From contig JBBIJF010000015.1 in NCBI GenBank assembly GCA_037446115.1, forward strand, positions 41,093-105,092: a DNA stretch of 64,000 nt, read 5' to 3'. The notes beneath the pieces are model-generated. The model searched no databases, was not told the DNA's origin, and worked only from the letters and a program-made list of their open reading frames with translations. Of the stretch, positions 20,454 through 28,568 are shown piece after piece (the first letter of the stretch is position 1; every line of letters begins with the position of its first letter). Both the position numbers and the translations under genes were made by a program. Source of the stretch: JANWXD01 sp037446115 (GTDB taxonomy: Bacteria > Acidobacteriota > Terriglobia > Bryobacterales > Bryobacteraceae).

Positions 20454-21983
20454 GTGACGTGGGTGTTCCTGGTGGCATGCCTGCTGCTCGGGCCGGCCGC
20501 ATTCCCGCAACACCGCCCCGGCTGGACGCTGGTCTGGAGTGACGAGTTCGAAGGAAGCGCGCTGGACCCGGCCAAGTGGGACTTCGACGTCGGCGGGCAC
20601 GGCTGGGGCAACAACGAATCCCAGTACTACACGCGGCGTCCGGAAAACGCCTCTGTTGAAAACGGCCGGCTCGTGATCCGCGCCCTGCGGGAAACCTACA
20701 CCGGCCCCGATGGCATCACGCGGCCCTATACCTCGGCGCGCCTGGTCACCCGCGGCAAGTTCTCCCGCGCTTACGGCCGCTTCGAGGCCCTGATCCGGCT
20801 ACCTTACGGCCAGGGCATCTGGCCCGCTTTTTGGATGCTCGGCGATGATATCGTCACCGTCGGTTGGCCCGCCTGCGGAGAAATCGACATCATGGAGAAC
20901 ATCGGGCGCGAACCGTCCACCGTCCACGGGACGATCCACGGGCCCGGTTACTCGGGCAGTCGCGGCATCGGGGCGGCCTACTCGCTGCCGGAAGGAAGGC
21001 GTTTCGCCGACGATTTTCATCTCTTTGCCGTCGAGTGGGAGCCGGACGCGATCCGCTGGTACGTGGACGACGTTCTCTATCAAACTCGCACGCCGAAAGA
21101 TCTCCCGCCCGGCGCCCGCTGGGTCTTTGACCATCCGTTTCACTTGTTGCTGAACGTCGCCGTGGGAGGAAACTGGCCTGGTTATCCGGACGACACTACG
21201 GTCTTCCCTCAGGTGATGCTGGTCGAATATGTGCGCGTGTACGCCCGTGCCGGAAAGCCCGCGATTCAAGCCGCAAACGGTGTGGTGAACGCGGCCAGTT
21301 TCCGCCCCGGGTTCGCTCCGGGCTCCTGGGTGACGGTTGTCGGCGACGAACTGGCCGGCGTGACGCGCCAATGGAGGGCCGAAGATTTCGCCGGAGGAAG
21401 ACTTCCCGAGCAGCTTGACGGCACGGCGGTCCTGTTTGACGGAAAGCCCGGCTTTGTAGCCTACATCAGTCCCGGGCAGATCAACGTGCTGGCGCCCGAG
21501 GTTGCACCGGGTCCGGTGGCCGTCAAGGTCGTGCGTGACGGAGTGGAAAGCGATCCGGCGGCGGCGGAGGCCCGGACGGTGGATCCGGCCTTCTTTCTGT
21601 GGGCCGGGCGGTACGTGGTGGCGACCTCACTTGATTTCAAAACCCTCCTGGCGCCGGAAGGTTTGTTCGGCGGCCTCAACACAAGACCGGCCCGGCCTGG
21701 TGAGACGATCGTTCTTTGGGGGACCGGCTTCGGGCCTGTGAGTCCCCCCGCCCCGTCGGACCGGCCCGTCGACGGAGAGCACTGGCTCGTTTACGAGCCG
21801 GAGGTGACCATCGGCGGCCTGCGCGCGGACTTTGCGGGAGGCGTATTGACGCCCGGCGCTGCGGGTCTTTACCAGATCGCAGTCCATGTTCCCGCGGACG
21901 CTCCCCCAGGGGAGTTGCCCGTGGTGGCTGCCGTCGAGGGCGTGCGCTCCCCCGGCAACGTGTTCCTCGCGGTAGGGCCCTGA
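20454..21983 (+). CDS. GH16 glucanase with Solibacter-type C-terminal domain
   Basis: This 509-aa secreted enzyme has a signal peptide (VTWVFLVACLLLGPAAFPQ), then a GH16 domain to about residue 270. The catalytic motif is GEIDIMENIG: Glu143 nucleophile, Asp145, Glu148 acid/base. W128 and other aromatic cleft residues surround it. It probably cleaves beta-1,3- or mixed-link glucans (laminarinase-like). The C-terminal 240 residues begin NGVVNAASFRPGFAPGSW, a beta-rich domain frequent in Solibacter-type secreted proteins and probably used for anchoring or binding. The GTG was chosen as the first start with a signal peptide; longer frames read through the intergenic region. Confidence 0.9.
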   Translation: MTWVFLVACLLLGPAAFPQHRPGWTLVWSDEFEGSALDPAKWDFDVGGHGWGNNESQYYTRRPENASVENGRLVIRALRETYTGPDGITRPYTSARLVTRGKFSRAYGRFEALIRLPYGQGIWPAFWMLGDDIVTVGWPACGEIDIMENIGREPSTVHGTIHGPGYSGSRGIGAAYSLPEGRRFADDFHLFAVEWEPDAIRWYVDDVLYQTRTPKDLPPGARWVFDHPFHLLLNVAVGGNWPGYPDDTTVFPQVMLVEYVRVYARAGKPAIQAANGVVNAASFRPGFAPGSWVTVVGDELAGVTRQWRAEDFAGGRLPEQLDGTAVLFDGKPGFVAYISPGQINVLAPEVAPGPVAVKVVRDGVESDPAAAEARTVDPAFFLWAGRYVVATSLDFKTLLAPEGLFGGLNTRPARPGETIVLWGTGFGPVSPPAPSDRPVDGEHWLVYEPEVTIGGLRADFAGGVLTPGAAGLYQIAVHVPADAPPGELPVVAAVEGVRSPGNVFLAVGP

Positions 21984-22014
21984 GCCACGCCGGCCAACTA
22001 CAAGGAGTACGCAG

Positions 22015-22320
22015 ATGATCGTCGTTCACGTTCATGCCCGTGTCAAACCGGAGTTCGTCGAAGCGTTCAAACAGGCGACGGTGGACAACGCCCGCCAGAG
22101 CGTCCGGGAGCCCGGAGTGGCGCGTTTCGACCTGATCCAACAAACGGACGATCCCACGCGCTTCATCCTCGTCGAGGTCTACCGCGACGAGGCGGCGCCC
22201 GCCAGGCACAAGGAGACGGTTCACTATCAGGTCTGGCGTGACCGCGTCGCCGAGATGATGGCCGAGCCCCGCACCAGCGTGCGCTACGTCAACATCTTCC
22301 CGCCGGACGAGGGATGGTGA
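22015..22320 (+). CDS. ABM-family monooxygenase or isomerase
   Basis: This 101-aa dimeric ferredoxin-like-fold protein is of the antibiotic biosynthesis monooxygenase type (LsrG/YgiN-like). It begins MIVVHVHARVKPEFVEAF and contains GVARFDLIQQTDDPTRFILVE and HKETVHYQVWRD, the order typical of the family. AAGGAG lies upstream of the ATG at a good distance. It is joined to the following dehydrogenase gene by a one-base TGATG overlap, so both are likely to act in one small-molecule pathway. Family members include quinol monooxygenases and isomerases; the substrate is unknown. Confidence 0.88.
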   Translation: MIVVHVHARVKPEFVEAFKQATVDNARQSVREPGVARFDLIQQTDDPTRFILVEVYRDEAAPARHKETVHYQVWRDRVAEMMAEPRTSVRYVNIFPPDEGW

Positions 22321-23474
22321 TGCGGTTCGAGTTCGCCTCCGCCGCGCAGATCATCTTCGGCCCCGGAACGCTCCCGGAGGCGGCTTCTGCGGCGCGGAGC
22401 GCCGGCAGCCGCGTCCTGCTCGTCACGGGCCGCAGCGGGGAACGTGCCGCGCCCTTACGGGAAAAGCTGATAACCTGCGGGCTGGCCGTCGAGGAATTCC
22501 GCGTGGCGGGCGAGCCGTCCCTGGCTACGGTGCGTGAGGGAGTGGAGCAGGCGCGCCGGGCCGGCTGCGACGTCGTCGTGGCCTTCGGAGGCGGCAGCGC
22601 GCTGGACGCTGGGAAAGCCATGGCGGCGCTCCTGACCAATCCCGGCGATGTGCTCGACTATCTGGAAGTGATCGGGGCAGGGAAGCAGCTCGAGCGCCCC
22701 GCCGCCCCGTTCATCGCCGTCCCCACTACCGCAGGTACGGGCGCCGAAGTGACGCGCAACGCCGTCCTGTTCTCACCGGAGCATCGCGTCAAAGCCAGTC
22801 TCCGGAGCCGGTTCCTGCTGCCGCGTCTGGCGCTCGTGGATCCGGAGCTCACCCTGGATCTGCCTCCCGCCGTCACCGCAGCGACCGGACTCGATGCGCT
22901 CACCCAGCTCATCGAAGCATTCGTTTCGGTCCGTGCCAACCCTTTGAGCGACGGCTTTTGCCGCGAAGGCATCCCGCGCGCGGCACGCTCACTCGTGCAG
23001 GCGTTCCGCCACGGCCACGATCTGGAGGCGCGCACGGACATGGCTCTGGCGAGCCTGCTCAGCGGGCTCGCACTGGCCAACGCCGGACTGGGCGCGGTTC
23101 ACGGCTTCGCCGCAGCGATTGGAGGAATGTTTCCCGCGCCCCACGGGGCGGTCTGCGCGGTGCTGCTGGCGCCCGTCATGAAGGCAAACCTCGAGGCGTT
23201 GCGCGCGCGTCGGCTCGGTCATCCGGCGCTGGCCCGCTATGATGAGGTGGCCCGGTTGCTGACCGGCGATGAGGTGGCGCAGGCCGGGGACGGAATTGAC
23301 TGGGTGCGCCGTGTCACCTCCGAGCTTGCCATTCCCGGGCTTCGTCGTTACGGCGTCGGCGAGACCCACTTTGCGGAAATCGTGGCCCGCGCGGCCCGCG
23401 CCAGCAGCATGCGCGGAAATCCGATCCCGCTCGCCGGGGACGAGCTCATCGCGATTCTCGGCGCGGCACTCTGA
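22320..23474 (+). CDS. iron-containing alcohol dehydrogenase
   Basis: This 384-aa group III (Fe-dependent) alcohol dehydrogenase resembles maleylacetate reductases and 1,3-propanediol dehydrogenases. The NAD-binding loop is AFGGGSALDAGKAMA, followed by VPTTAGTGAEVTRNAV. Metal-binding His residues lie in GAVHGFAAAIGG and FPAPHGAVCAV. The ATG at 22320 overlaps the ABM stop by one base and has GAGG seven bases upstream, a better fit than the ATG/GTG a few bases earlier. It is cotranscribed with the ABM-family gene. The alcohol or aldehyde substrate is unknown. Confidence 0.92.
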   Translation: MRFEFASAAQIIFGPGTLPEAASAARSAGSRVLLVTGRSGERAAPLREKLITCGLAVEEFRVAGEPSLATVREGVEQARRAGCDVVVAFGGGSALDAGKAMAALLTNPGDVLDYLEVIGAGKQLERPAAPFIAVPTTAGTGAEVTRNAVLFSPEHRVKASLRSRFLLPRLALVDPELTLDLPPAVTAATGLDALTQLIEAFVSVRANPLSDGFCREGIPRAARSLVQAFRHGHDLEARTDMALASLLSGLALANAGLGAVHGFAAAIGGMFPAPHGAVCAVLLAPVMKANLEALRARRLGHPALARYDEVARLLTGDEVAQAGDGIDWVRRVTSELAIPGLRRYGVGETHFAEIVARAARASSMRGNPIPLAGDELIAILGAAL

Positions 23475-23521
23475 TCGGGCCTCCGGCGCAGCTTCTGTAT
23501 CATCGTAAGCGGGGAATCTCG

Positions 23522-24973
23522 ATGCGAATGTTCTCCCCTCGAACCCTCGGCCTTGCAGTGGTGGCCTGTGGAGCCGCATGCGCCGCCGGTGTCGAATGCG
23601 TGGCGGTGAGTTTCCCGGAGGGCGCGACCGTTCGCCTTATGCTCGAAGCCACGGAGCGGCTGCCCGGAGCCTCCGGCCAGGCGCAGGTGCGACGCCGTTC
23701 GGGAGTCACCGAGTTCGAGGTCGAGCTGCGGGGGCTCAAGCCCGCCATTTCCTTTGGCGGGGATCTCAATACGTATGTGGCGTGGGCGATCGCGCCGGAG
23801 GGCTGGGCGAGCAACGCCGGCGAAGTCATCACCGAAGGCGACCGCGCCCGCCTGAAGGCCACCACTCCGCTCGGGACCTTTGCGCTGGTCGTCACTGCAG
23901 AGCCGCACTTCCTGGTCGAGCAACCCAGCGAGTTCGTGGTGTTGAAGAACTCCGCCGCCGGACTCGAGCGCCGGCCCGAGACCACTCCGGCGGCCTTCCG
24001 CCTCGATAGGTTGCGGGCCGGATACAAGTCCAAGCTGGCCACACTGGCGGATGCGGCCGCTGTGAAAGGTAGGCTGCGCACGGACCGCTTTCAGGCTCTC
24101 GTCGCTGTCAGGCTCGCCGAGGAGGCCGGTGCGCGCGAGCAGGCTCCGGAGGAGTTCGCACAAGCCGAGACGGCGCTGCGCGAGACCGAACAGGCCTTTG
24201 CCCAATTGGCGGGCGAAGCCGCGGTGGCCCGGCTCGCCGAGCGCACCGTGCGCCTGGCGGTGGCGGCGGCCCGCACGGCGCGCCTGCGGGCGCAGGAGCA
24301 AGCGCGCGCCGCGGAACAGCGCCAATGGGAAGAAACGCTCGCCCGCCTCCGGCGCGAGCGCGACGGGGCGGCAGACGCGTTGGCGGCGGCGCGGGACGAG
24401 GCGCGACGGGCCAGGGAGGCGCTCGAACAAACGAAGAGGGAACTCCAGAACGCGGAGCGGCAGTTGCTGGCTCTGGGGGAACAGGCCGACCGGTACGCGC
24501 GCCAGAAACTTGAAGCGGAAAAACAGGCCGAGGCCGCCCGGCGCGATGCCGTCGCCATGGTCGCGCGCCTTGAAACCGCCCTCGCCCGTGCCGTCGAAGC
24601 GGAGCGTACCGAGCGCGGATGGCGGATCACGCTCCCGGACGATGCCTTCGCCCGCAGAAGTGCCGAGTTGCGGCCCGGCGCGCGCGAGCTGCTCAGCCGG
24701 ATTGCGGGCGTGCTGCTGGTGGCGCCGGAGTTTCGCATCACGATCGAGGGGCACAGCGACAGCGCCGGCAGCCCGGCCCGCAACCAGCGCTTCTCGGAGC
24801 AACGGGCCGCCGGCGTGCGCGAGTACCTGATTCAGGCGCATCTGGACCCGGCGCGCATCGAGGCGCGCGGACTCGGGGCCGATCGTCCCGTGGCCTCCAA
24901 CCGGACCGCCGCGGGGCGCCAGAAGAACCGCCGCGTGGAGATCTATATTGAGGGCTTTGGTACGGGCCACTGA
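23522..24973 (+). CDS. coiled-coil OmpA/Pal-domain protein
   Basis: This 483-aa exported protein has a signal peptide (LGLAVVACGAACAAG), an unassigned N-terminal domain (25-160), a long Ala/Arg/Glu-rich coiled coil (about 165-355) and a C-terminal OmpA/Pal peptidoglycan-binding domain. That domain shows ITIEGHSDSAGSP, SEQRAAGVREYL and GRQKNRRVEIYI. It probably spans the periplasm and anchors an outer-membrane complex to the cell wall. TATCAT at 23500-23505 could be its -10. It overlaps the pseudouridine synthase gene by 26 bases. An in-frame ATG two codons in is an alternative start. Confidence 0.88.
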   Translation: MRMFSPRTLGLAVVACGAACAAGVECVAVSFPEGATVRLMLEATERLPGASGQAQVRRRSGVTEFEVELRGLKPAISFGGDLNTYVAWAIAPEGWASNAGEVITEGDRARLKATTPLGTFALVVTAEPHFLVEQPSEFVVLKNSAAGLERRPETTPAAFRLDRLRAGYKSKLATLADAAAVKGRLRTDRFQALVAVRLAEEAGAREQAPEEFAQAETALRETEQAFAQLAGEAAVARLAERTVRLAVAAARTARLRAQEQARAAEQRQWEETLARLRRERDGAADALAAARDEARRAREALEQTKRELQNAERQLLALGEQADRYARQKLEAEKQAEAARRDAVAMVARLETALARAVEAERTERGWRITLPDDAFARRSAELRPGARELLSRIAGVLLVAPEFRITIEGHSDSAGSPARNQRFSEQRAAGVREYLIQAHLDPARIEARGLGADRPVASNRTAAGRQKNRRVEIYIEGFGTGH

Positions 24974-25895
24974 GCCGCCGGCCGGCGAATACAGCTTCAT
25001 CGTAGAGCCCGAGGACGCAGGAAGACGCCTCGACGAGTTTCTGGAGTTGCGCTTCCCGTGGCTGAGCCGCATGCGTCTCCGGGCAGCGGTCGCTCGCGGC
25101 CGCTGCTTCGTGAACGGGGAGCGCGCCGACCGCGGCCGGAGGCTGCGGGTCGGAGATTCCGTCCGTGTGTGGCTCAACACCGCCGTGCCCACCGGGATGT
25201 GGCCGGAGCCGTTACCGATCGAGGTGCTCTATGAAGACGCGTGGCTGGCCGTGGTGGTCAAGCCCGCAGGCATGCTGATGCACCCCACACGGAACGTGAA
25301 GACCGGGACGCTCGCCAATGCGCTGGCCTGGCTGTGGAATCCGCAACTCCGCGACTCGGAAAAGGAGCGGAACGCCGGTCCGGTAATCCGACCGGGGTTC
25401 CCGCATCGCCTGGACCGCGAGACGTCGGGATTGCTGGTCGTGGCCAAGCACCCGGCCGCGTTGCGTCACCTCTCGCAGGTGTTCAGCCTGCGGCAAGTGG
25501 AAAAGCGATATGCGGCCATCGTCGCAGGCTGTGTGGGCCCGGACCAGTTCGAGGTGAATGCCCGGATCGGCCGTGTGCCTGAGGAAAAACCTCACTGGCG
25601 GGTGGCCGAGCATGGCAAGCCCGCAACCACGCGCATGCGCGTTGTGAAACGTCATGGCGGAGTGAGCCTCGTCGAGCTCGAGCCGCTTACCGGACGGACC
25701 CACCAGTTGCGCATCCACTGCGCGCACATCGGCCATCCGATCGTTGGTGATGCGCTCTACGGCGGGCCGCCTGCGCCGCGGCTATGCCTTCATGCCGCCG
25801 CGCTGGCGTTCCGGCACCCGGAAACGGGCCGGCCGCTGCGATTTGAATCCAAGCTGCCCCCCGAAATGGAGTCTTGCTTCGAAGATATGGAGTAA
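24948..25895 (+). CDS. RluA-family pseudouridine synthase
   Basis: This is a 315-aa rRNA/tRNA pseudouridine synthase with an N-terminal S4-like RNA-binding domain (about 15-80, EDAGRRLDEFLELRFPW). The catalytic domain shows VVVKPAGMLMHP, the active-site Asp156 in PHRLDRETSGLLV, and LEPLTGRTHQLRIHCAHIGHP. It most resembles RluC/RluD-type enzymes; the target uridine is not deducible. The predicted start is TTG inside the OmpA-like gene, with another TTG three codons on. It is followed by a hairpin whose T-run serves the opposite strand. Confidence 0.92.
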   Translation: MRALVRATEPPAGEYSFIVEPEDAGRRLDEFLELRFPWLSRMRLRAAVARGRCFVNGERADRGRRLRVGDSVRVWLNTAVPTGMWPEPLPIEVLYEDAWLAVVVKPAGMLMHPTRNVKTGTLANALAWLWNPQLRDSEKERNAGPVIRPGFPHRLDRETSGLLVVAKHPAALRHLSQVFSLRQVEKRYAAIVAGCVGPDQFEVNARIGRVPEEKPHWRVAEHGKPATTRMRVVKRHGGVSLVELEPLTGRTHQLRIHCAHIGHPIVGDALYGGPPAPRLCLHAAALAFRHPETGRPLRFESKLPPEMESCFEDME

Positions 25896-25983
25896 CAGGG
25901 GTTCGGTGGCTCGCGGGCGGCGGAAACTGTCCTCTGAGACTGCGGTTCCGATAACACATATTATGTAAACTAAAGTCCGTGGC

Positions 25984-26015
25984 AAAAAATCAGGGCCTGC
26001 CTCTTGCAGGCCCTG
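25984..26015 (-). terminator. Rho-independent terminator of the FecR/DUF6600 gene
   Basis: A perfect 10-base-pair stem (CAGGGCCTGC / GCAGGCCCTG) with a 5-base loop occupies 25991-26015. On the minus strand it is followed by a T-run (the six As at 25984-25989 on the plus strand). It sits 36 bases after the stop of the minus-strand FecR gene. It may also slow plus-strand transcription from the convergent pseudouridine synthase gene. Confidence 0.85.
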
Positions 26016-26051
26016 GGAGGTTTGAGGGAAGAAGAAATTGATCCTCAGGCC

Positions 26052-28439
26052 CTAGCGGTTGCGCCCTGAGCCTCCCTGCCCGCGGCCGGCACGACCGCCG
26101 CCATCACCCCGCGGCACGCCGCGAATCTCACCACCGCCGCCGCGCGGCATCTCGATGCGCCCGCCCTCGCGGGGGCCGCCCATTCGCGGCGATTCGAGCC
26201 GTGGCATCGAACGATCCCGGACGATGGGCGGACTCACTCGGATTGAATCCTCGAATCCCCGACGCTCGATGCGCGGGCTGGCCCAGCGCGGCGGCTCATA
26301 GCGCGGAGTCTCGCGGGGCCAGAGGCCGCGCTCTTGTTCGCGGGCCTCGCCGCGCGGCCCCGATTGCCTCAGCAATGGTTCACGAGGCCGTTCGACAGGC
26401 GTTTCGATGGATTGGCGCCGGTTTTCAAAACGCCGCCAGCCTTCCGACGGGGTTTCGCGCCGCAGGGGCTCCGGACTTCGCACGGCGGGCAGTTCATCCT
26501 CTCGCGTCCTGATCCGGTCCTCTCGGGCTTCACGGCGAAGAATCGCGCCCGGGCGTTCGACCGGCTCGCCGAAGCGCCGCCAGCCGCTGGAATCCGCTTC
26601 CGGAGCGGGCTCCGGCCGCCGCAGTGCCTGGCCGAAGCGCCGCCAGCCGCGGTCCTCGGAGCGCGCTTCGCCCTCAGTCCGGCGGAGCGGTGTGAGTTCC
26701 CTCCCCTCGGTGCCCTCGCGGACGGAGGGTCCCGCAGATGCCGCCGCCGGGTTTTCGATGCGTTCGCCGAAACGCCTCCAGCCGCGGGCGGGTTGTTCGA
26801 CTTCCTCAGCCTGGGGCCGACCCACGACGCGCCAGCCCTCTCTGCGTTCCACGGGCGCGCGCACCAAGCCCCCTCCGGCGCCCGGCGCCGCCGTCTCGCG
26901 GGCCGTCTCACGCCTGAAACTCTCCGCTCCGGCAGTCCGAGGGATCGCGCCGGCGGGATTGTCCCCCTGCGGCGCGGCGCCCGCAAAGCCCTCAGCCCGG
27001 CGGACCGGGTCTGCGCGCCGCACAAGCTGTTCCAGGCTCCGCCGCTGCTCCTCGAAAGGAATCCGTTCTACGGGAGCGGGCTGCCGGCGGCTGAAGAAAC
27101 GTCCCTCGGGAACTTCGCGTGCCAGGTTGGCAACCGTCACCTCCCGGTTGACCGGACGCAGGCTGTCGCGCTCGGGCGCCACGGGCAAAATGCCGCGGAT
27201 CAGACTCGCCCGGCGAGCCTCTTCCGGTCCGATGCGGATCAGATTGCGCGTGTGGCCTCTTGAGAAATCCGAAGCGTCGAGGCCCGCCACCGCCCCATGA
27301 ATCCGCGCATTGCGGTAGACGTTGACGATGTTGATGTTGTTGACCACCGTGATGCTGTTGTCCACGAAGCCGTGACGGAAGCGCCGGTAGTAGCGGGGGC
27401 CGTACCAGGGGTAGAACGGCTCATACGGAGCCAGAGGCACCCAGAAAACCCGGCCGAAGCCGAAGCCCACGCTGAAGCCGAAGCCCTTGTGACCCCACCC
27501 GAAAAAGGCCACCAGGGCCGGACGCCAGTAATGTCGGACGTACAGGCCCCCGGGCCACCAGCACCAGCCGTAAGGGCGGTGATAGAACCAGCGCCCGTAA
27601 TGGAAAGGCGCCCAGCCCCACGGATCGTAGCTCAACCACGTCCAGCCGTACCAATCCACCCAGATCCAGCGGCCGTAATGGTAGGGATACCAGCCGGCCA
27701 CCACGCGCGGCGTCCACACCCAGCCGTAAGGCGCCACGTAATGCCAGTCGCCGTAATCGTCCAGATCTTCGGCTCCGTAAATGGAGCGGTGCAGGTAGCG
27801 GTAGCTGCGGGAGCGCGACAGGTAGCGGTCCCGCTGCTCGTTCCAACGGTCGAAGCTGTCGTAAGCCACAGCGTCCACGATGCGGTATTCCGGGTCGGCG
27901 CGCGTGCCGCGGGCGAGCATGGTGCGGCCCGCGCGCAGCCGTTCGGTGCCGCGCGGCGTAAACACCTCGGCTTCGCCGGAACGGACGGTGATCTCAGACT
28001 CGTCCTCGCGCACCGTAATGCGATAAGCCCCCTTGCGCAGCGGCCGCACCGAGACGCTCGGCGTGTTCAGTTCCACCTCGGCTTCCGAGTCGCGCAGGAT
28101 GCGAAACATCACCGTTCCGCGCGCGATCTGAATCAGGTAGCGATGGTGTTCCAGTTCCGCCAGGCGGATCTCAGTGTCGCCCGCCAAACGGATCATGTTG
28201 GCCCAGTCAAACTGGACCTCCGCCCGCGAACCCGGCCCGGTGAGCACGCGGTCTTCGACAACCAGCGGCGCATTCACCGCGGCGGCCACCCAGTCGCCCG
28301 AGTCTCCACGACGGACGGAGACGTCGCCGCTGATCAGGCTGATGCGCGCCACGCCGCGGCCCGGAGCATCGTCATCTTCCGCCCTTGCCGCGGGAGCGAA
28401 AACCAAGGCCAGTAACGTCGCCGATGCTGCCCAACGCAT
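26052..28439 (-). CDS. FecR-domain / DUF6600-like secreted protein with WRRFG repeats
   Basis: This protein is about 795 aa. A signal peptide (MRWAASATLLALVFAPAARA) leads a FecR-type beta domain (about 40-180, VARISLISGDVSVRRG). A Trp/Tyr-rich region (about 200-345, such as DYGDWHYVAPYGWVWTPR and WYPYHYGRWIW) matches DUF6600-type proteins. The C-terminal half is Arg/Glu/Pro-rich, low complexity, with four GWRRF(G/E) motifs (26424-26790). The ATG at 28439 has GGGAGG six bases upstream and starts a classical signal peptide; an ATG at 28475 would add 12 basic residues. It is probably a periplasmic or surface structural protein. No sigma/anti-sigma pair is adjacent. Confidence 0.85.
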   Translation of the reverse strand: MRWAASATLLALVFAPAARAEDDDAPGRGVARISLISGDVSVRRGDSGDWVAAAVNAPLVVEDRVLTGPGSRAEVQFDWANMIRLAGDTEIRLAELEHHRYLIQIARGTVMFRILRDSEAEVELNTPSVSVRPLRKGAYRITVREDESEITVRSGEAEVFTPRGTERLRAGRTMLARGTRADPEYRIVDAVAYDSFDRWNEQRDRYLSRSRSYRYLHRSIYGAEDLDDYGDWHYVAPYGWVWTPRVVAGWYPYHYGRWIWVDWYGWTWLSYDPWGWAPFHYGRWFYHRPYGWCWWPGGLYVRHYWRPALVAFFGWGHKGFGFSVGFGFGRVFWVPLAPYEPFYPWYGPRYYRRFRHGFVDNSITVVNNINIVNVYRNARIHGAVAGLDASDFSRGHTRNLIRIGPEEARRASLIRGILPVAPERDSLRPVNREVTVANLAREVPEGRFFSRRQPAPVERIPFEEQRRSLEQLVRRADPVRRAEGFAGAAPQGDNPAGAIPRTAGAESFRRETARETAAPGAGGGLVRAPVERREGWRVVGRPQAEEVEQPARGWRRFGERIENPAAASAGPSVREGTEGRELTPLRRTEGEARSEDRGWRRFGQALRRPEPAPEADSSGWRRFGEPVERPGAILRREAREDRIRTREDELPAVRSPEPLRRETPSEGWRRFENRRQSIETPVERPREPLLRQSGPRGEAREQERGLWPRETPRYEPPRWASPRIERRGFEDSIRVSPPIVRDRSMPRLESPRMGGPREGGRIEMPRGGGGEIRGVPRGDGGGRAGRGQGGSGRNR

Positions 28440-28532
28440 TGCCCGCCTCCCGGATGGTGATTTGACGGCTCTCATGGCTTCACCTGCCGGCCGCCCTTTC
28501 TAGGGCATTCCAGGGACCAGAGCTCTAACTCT

Positions 28533-28560
28533 TTGATTTTTCTAAAATTCCGGTTATCAT
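28533..28560 (+). promoter_or_regulatory. promoter of the YfhO-like gene
   Basis: TTGATT (28533-28538), a 16-base spacer and TATCAT (28555-28560) form a sigma70-like promoter. The ATG at 28569 follows eight bases later, so the transcript would be leaderless or nearly so. This supports the ATG over an upstream TTG start. Confidence 0.55.
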
Positions 28561-28568
28561 GGCTGGCG

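Noticed and set aside
23348..25192. Long minus-strand frame of about 614 codons
   Set aside because: It is antisense to the OmpA-like and alcohol dehydrogenase genes, is low complexity and Arg/Gly-rich, and has no family features.
26334..28415. Long plus-strand frames opposite the FecR/DUF6600 gene
   Set aside because: Composition is that of antisense reads of a GC-rich repeat-bearing gene; the minus-strand protein has a signal peptide, domains and a terminator.
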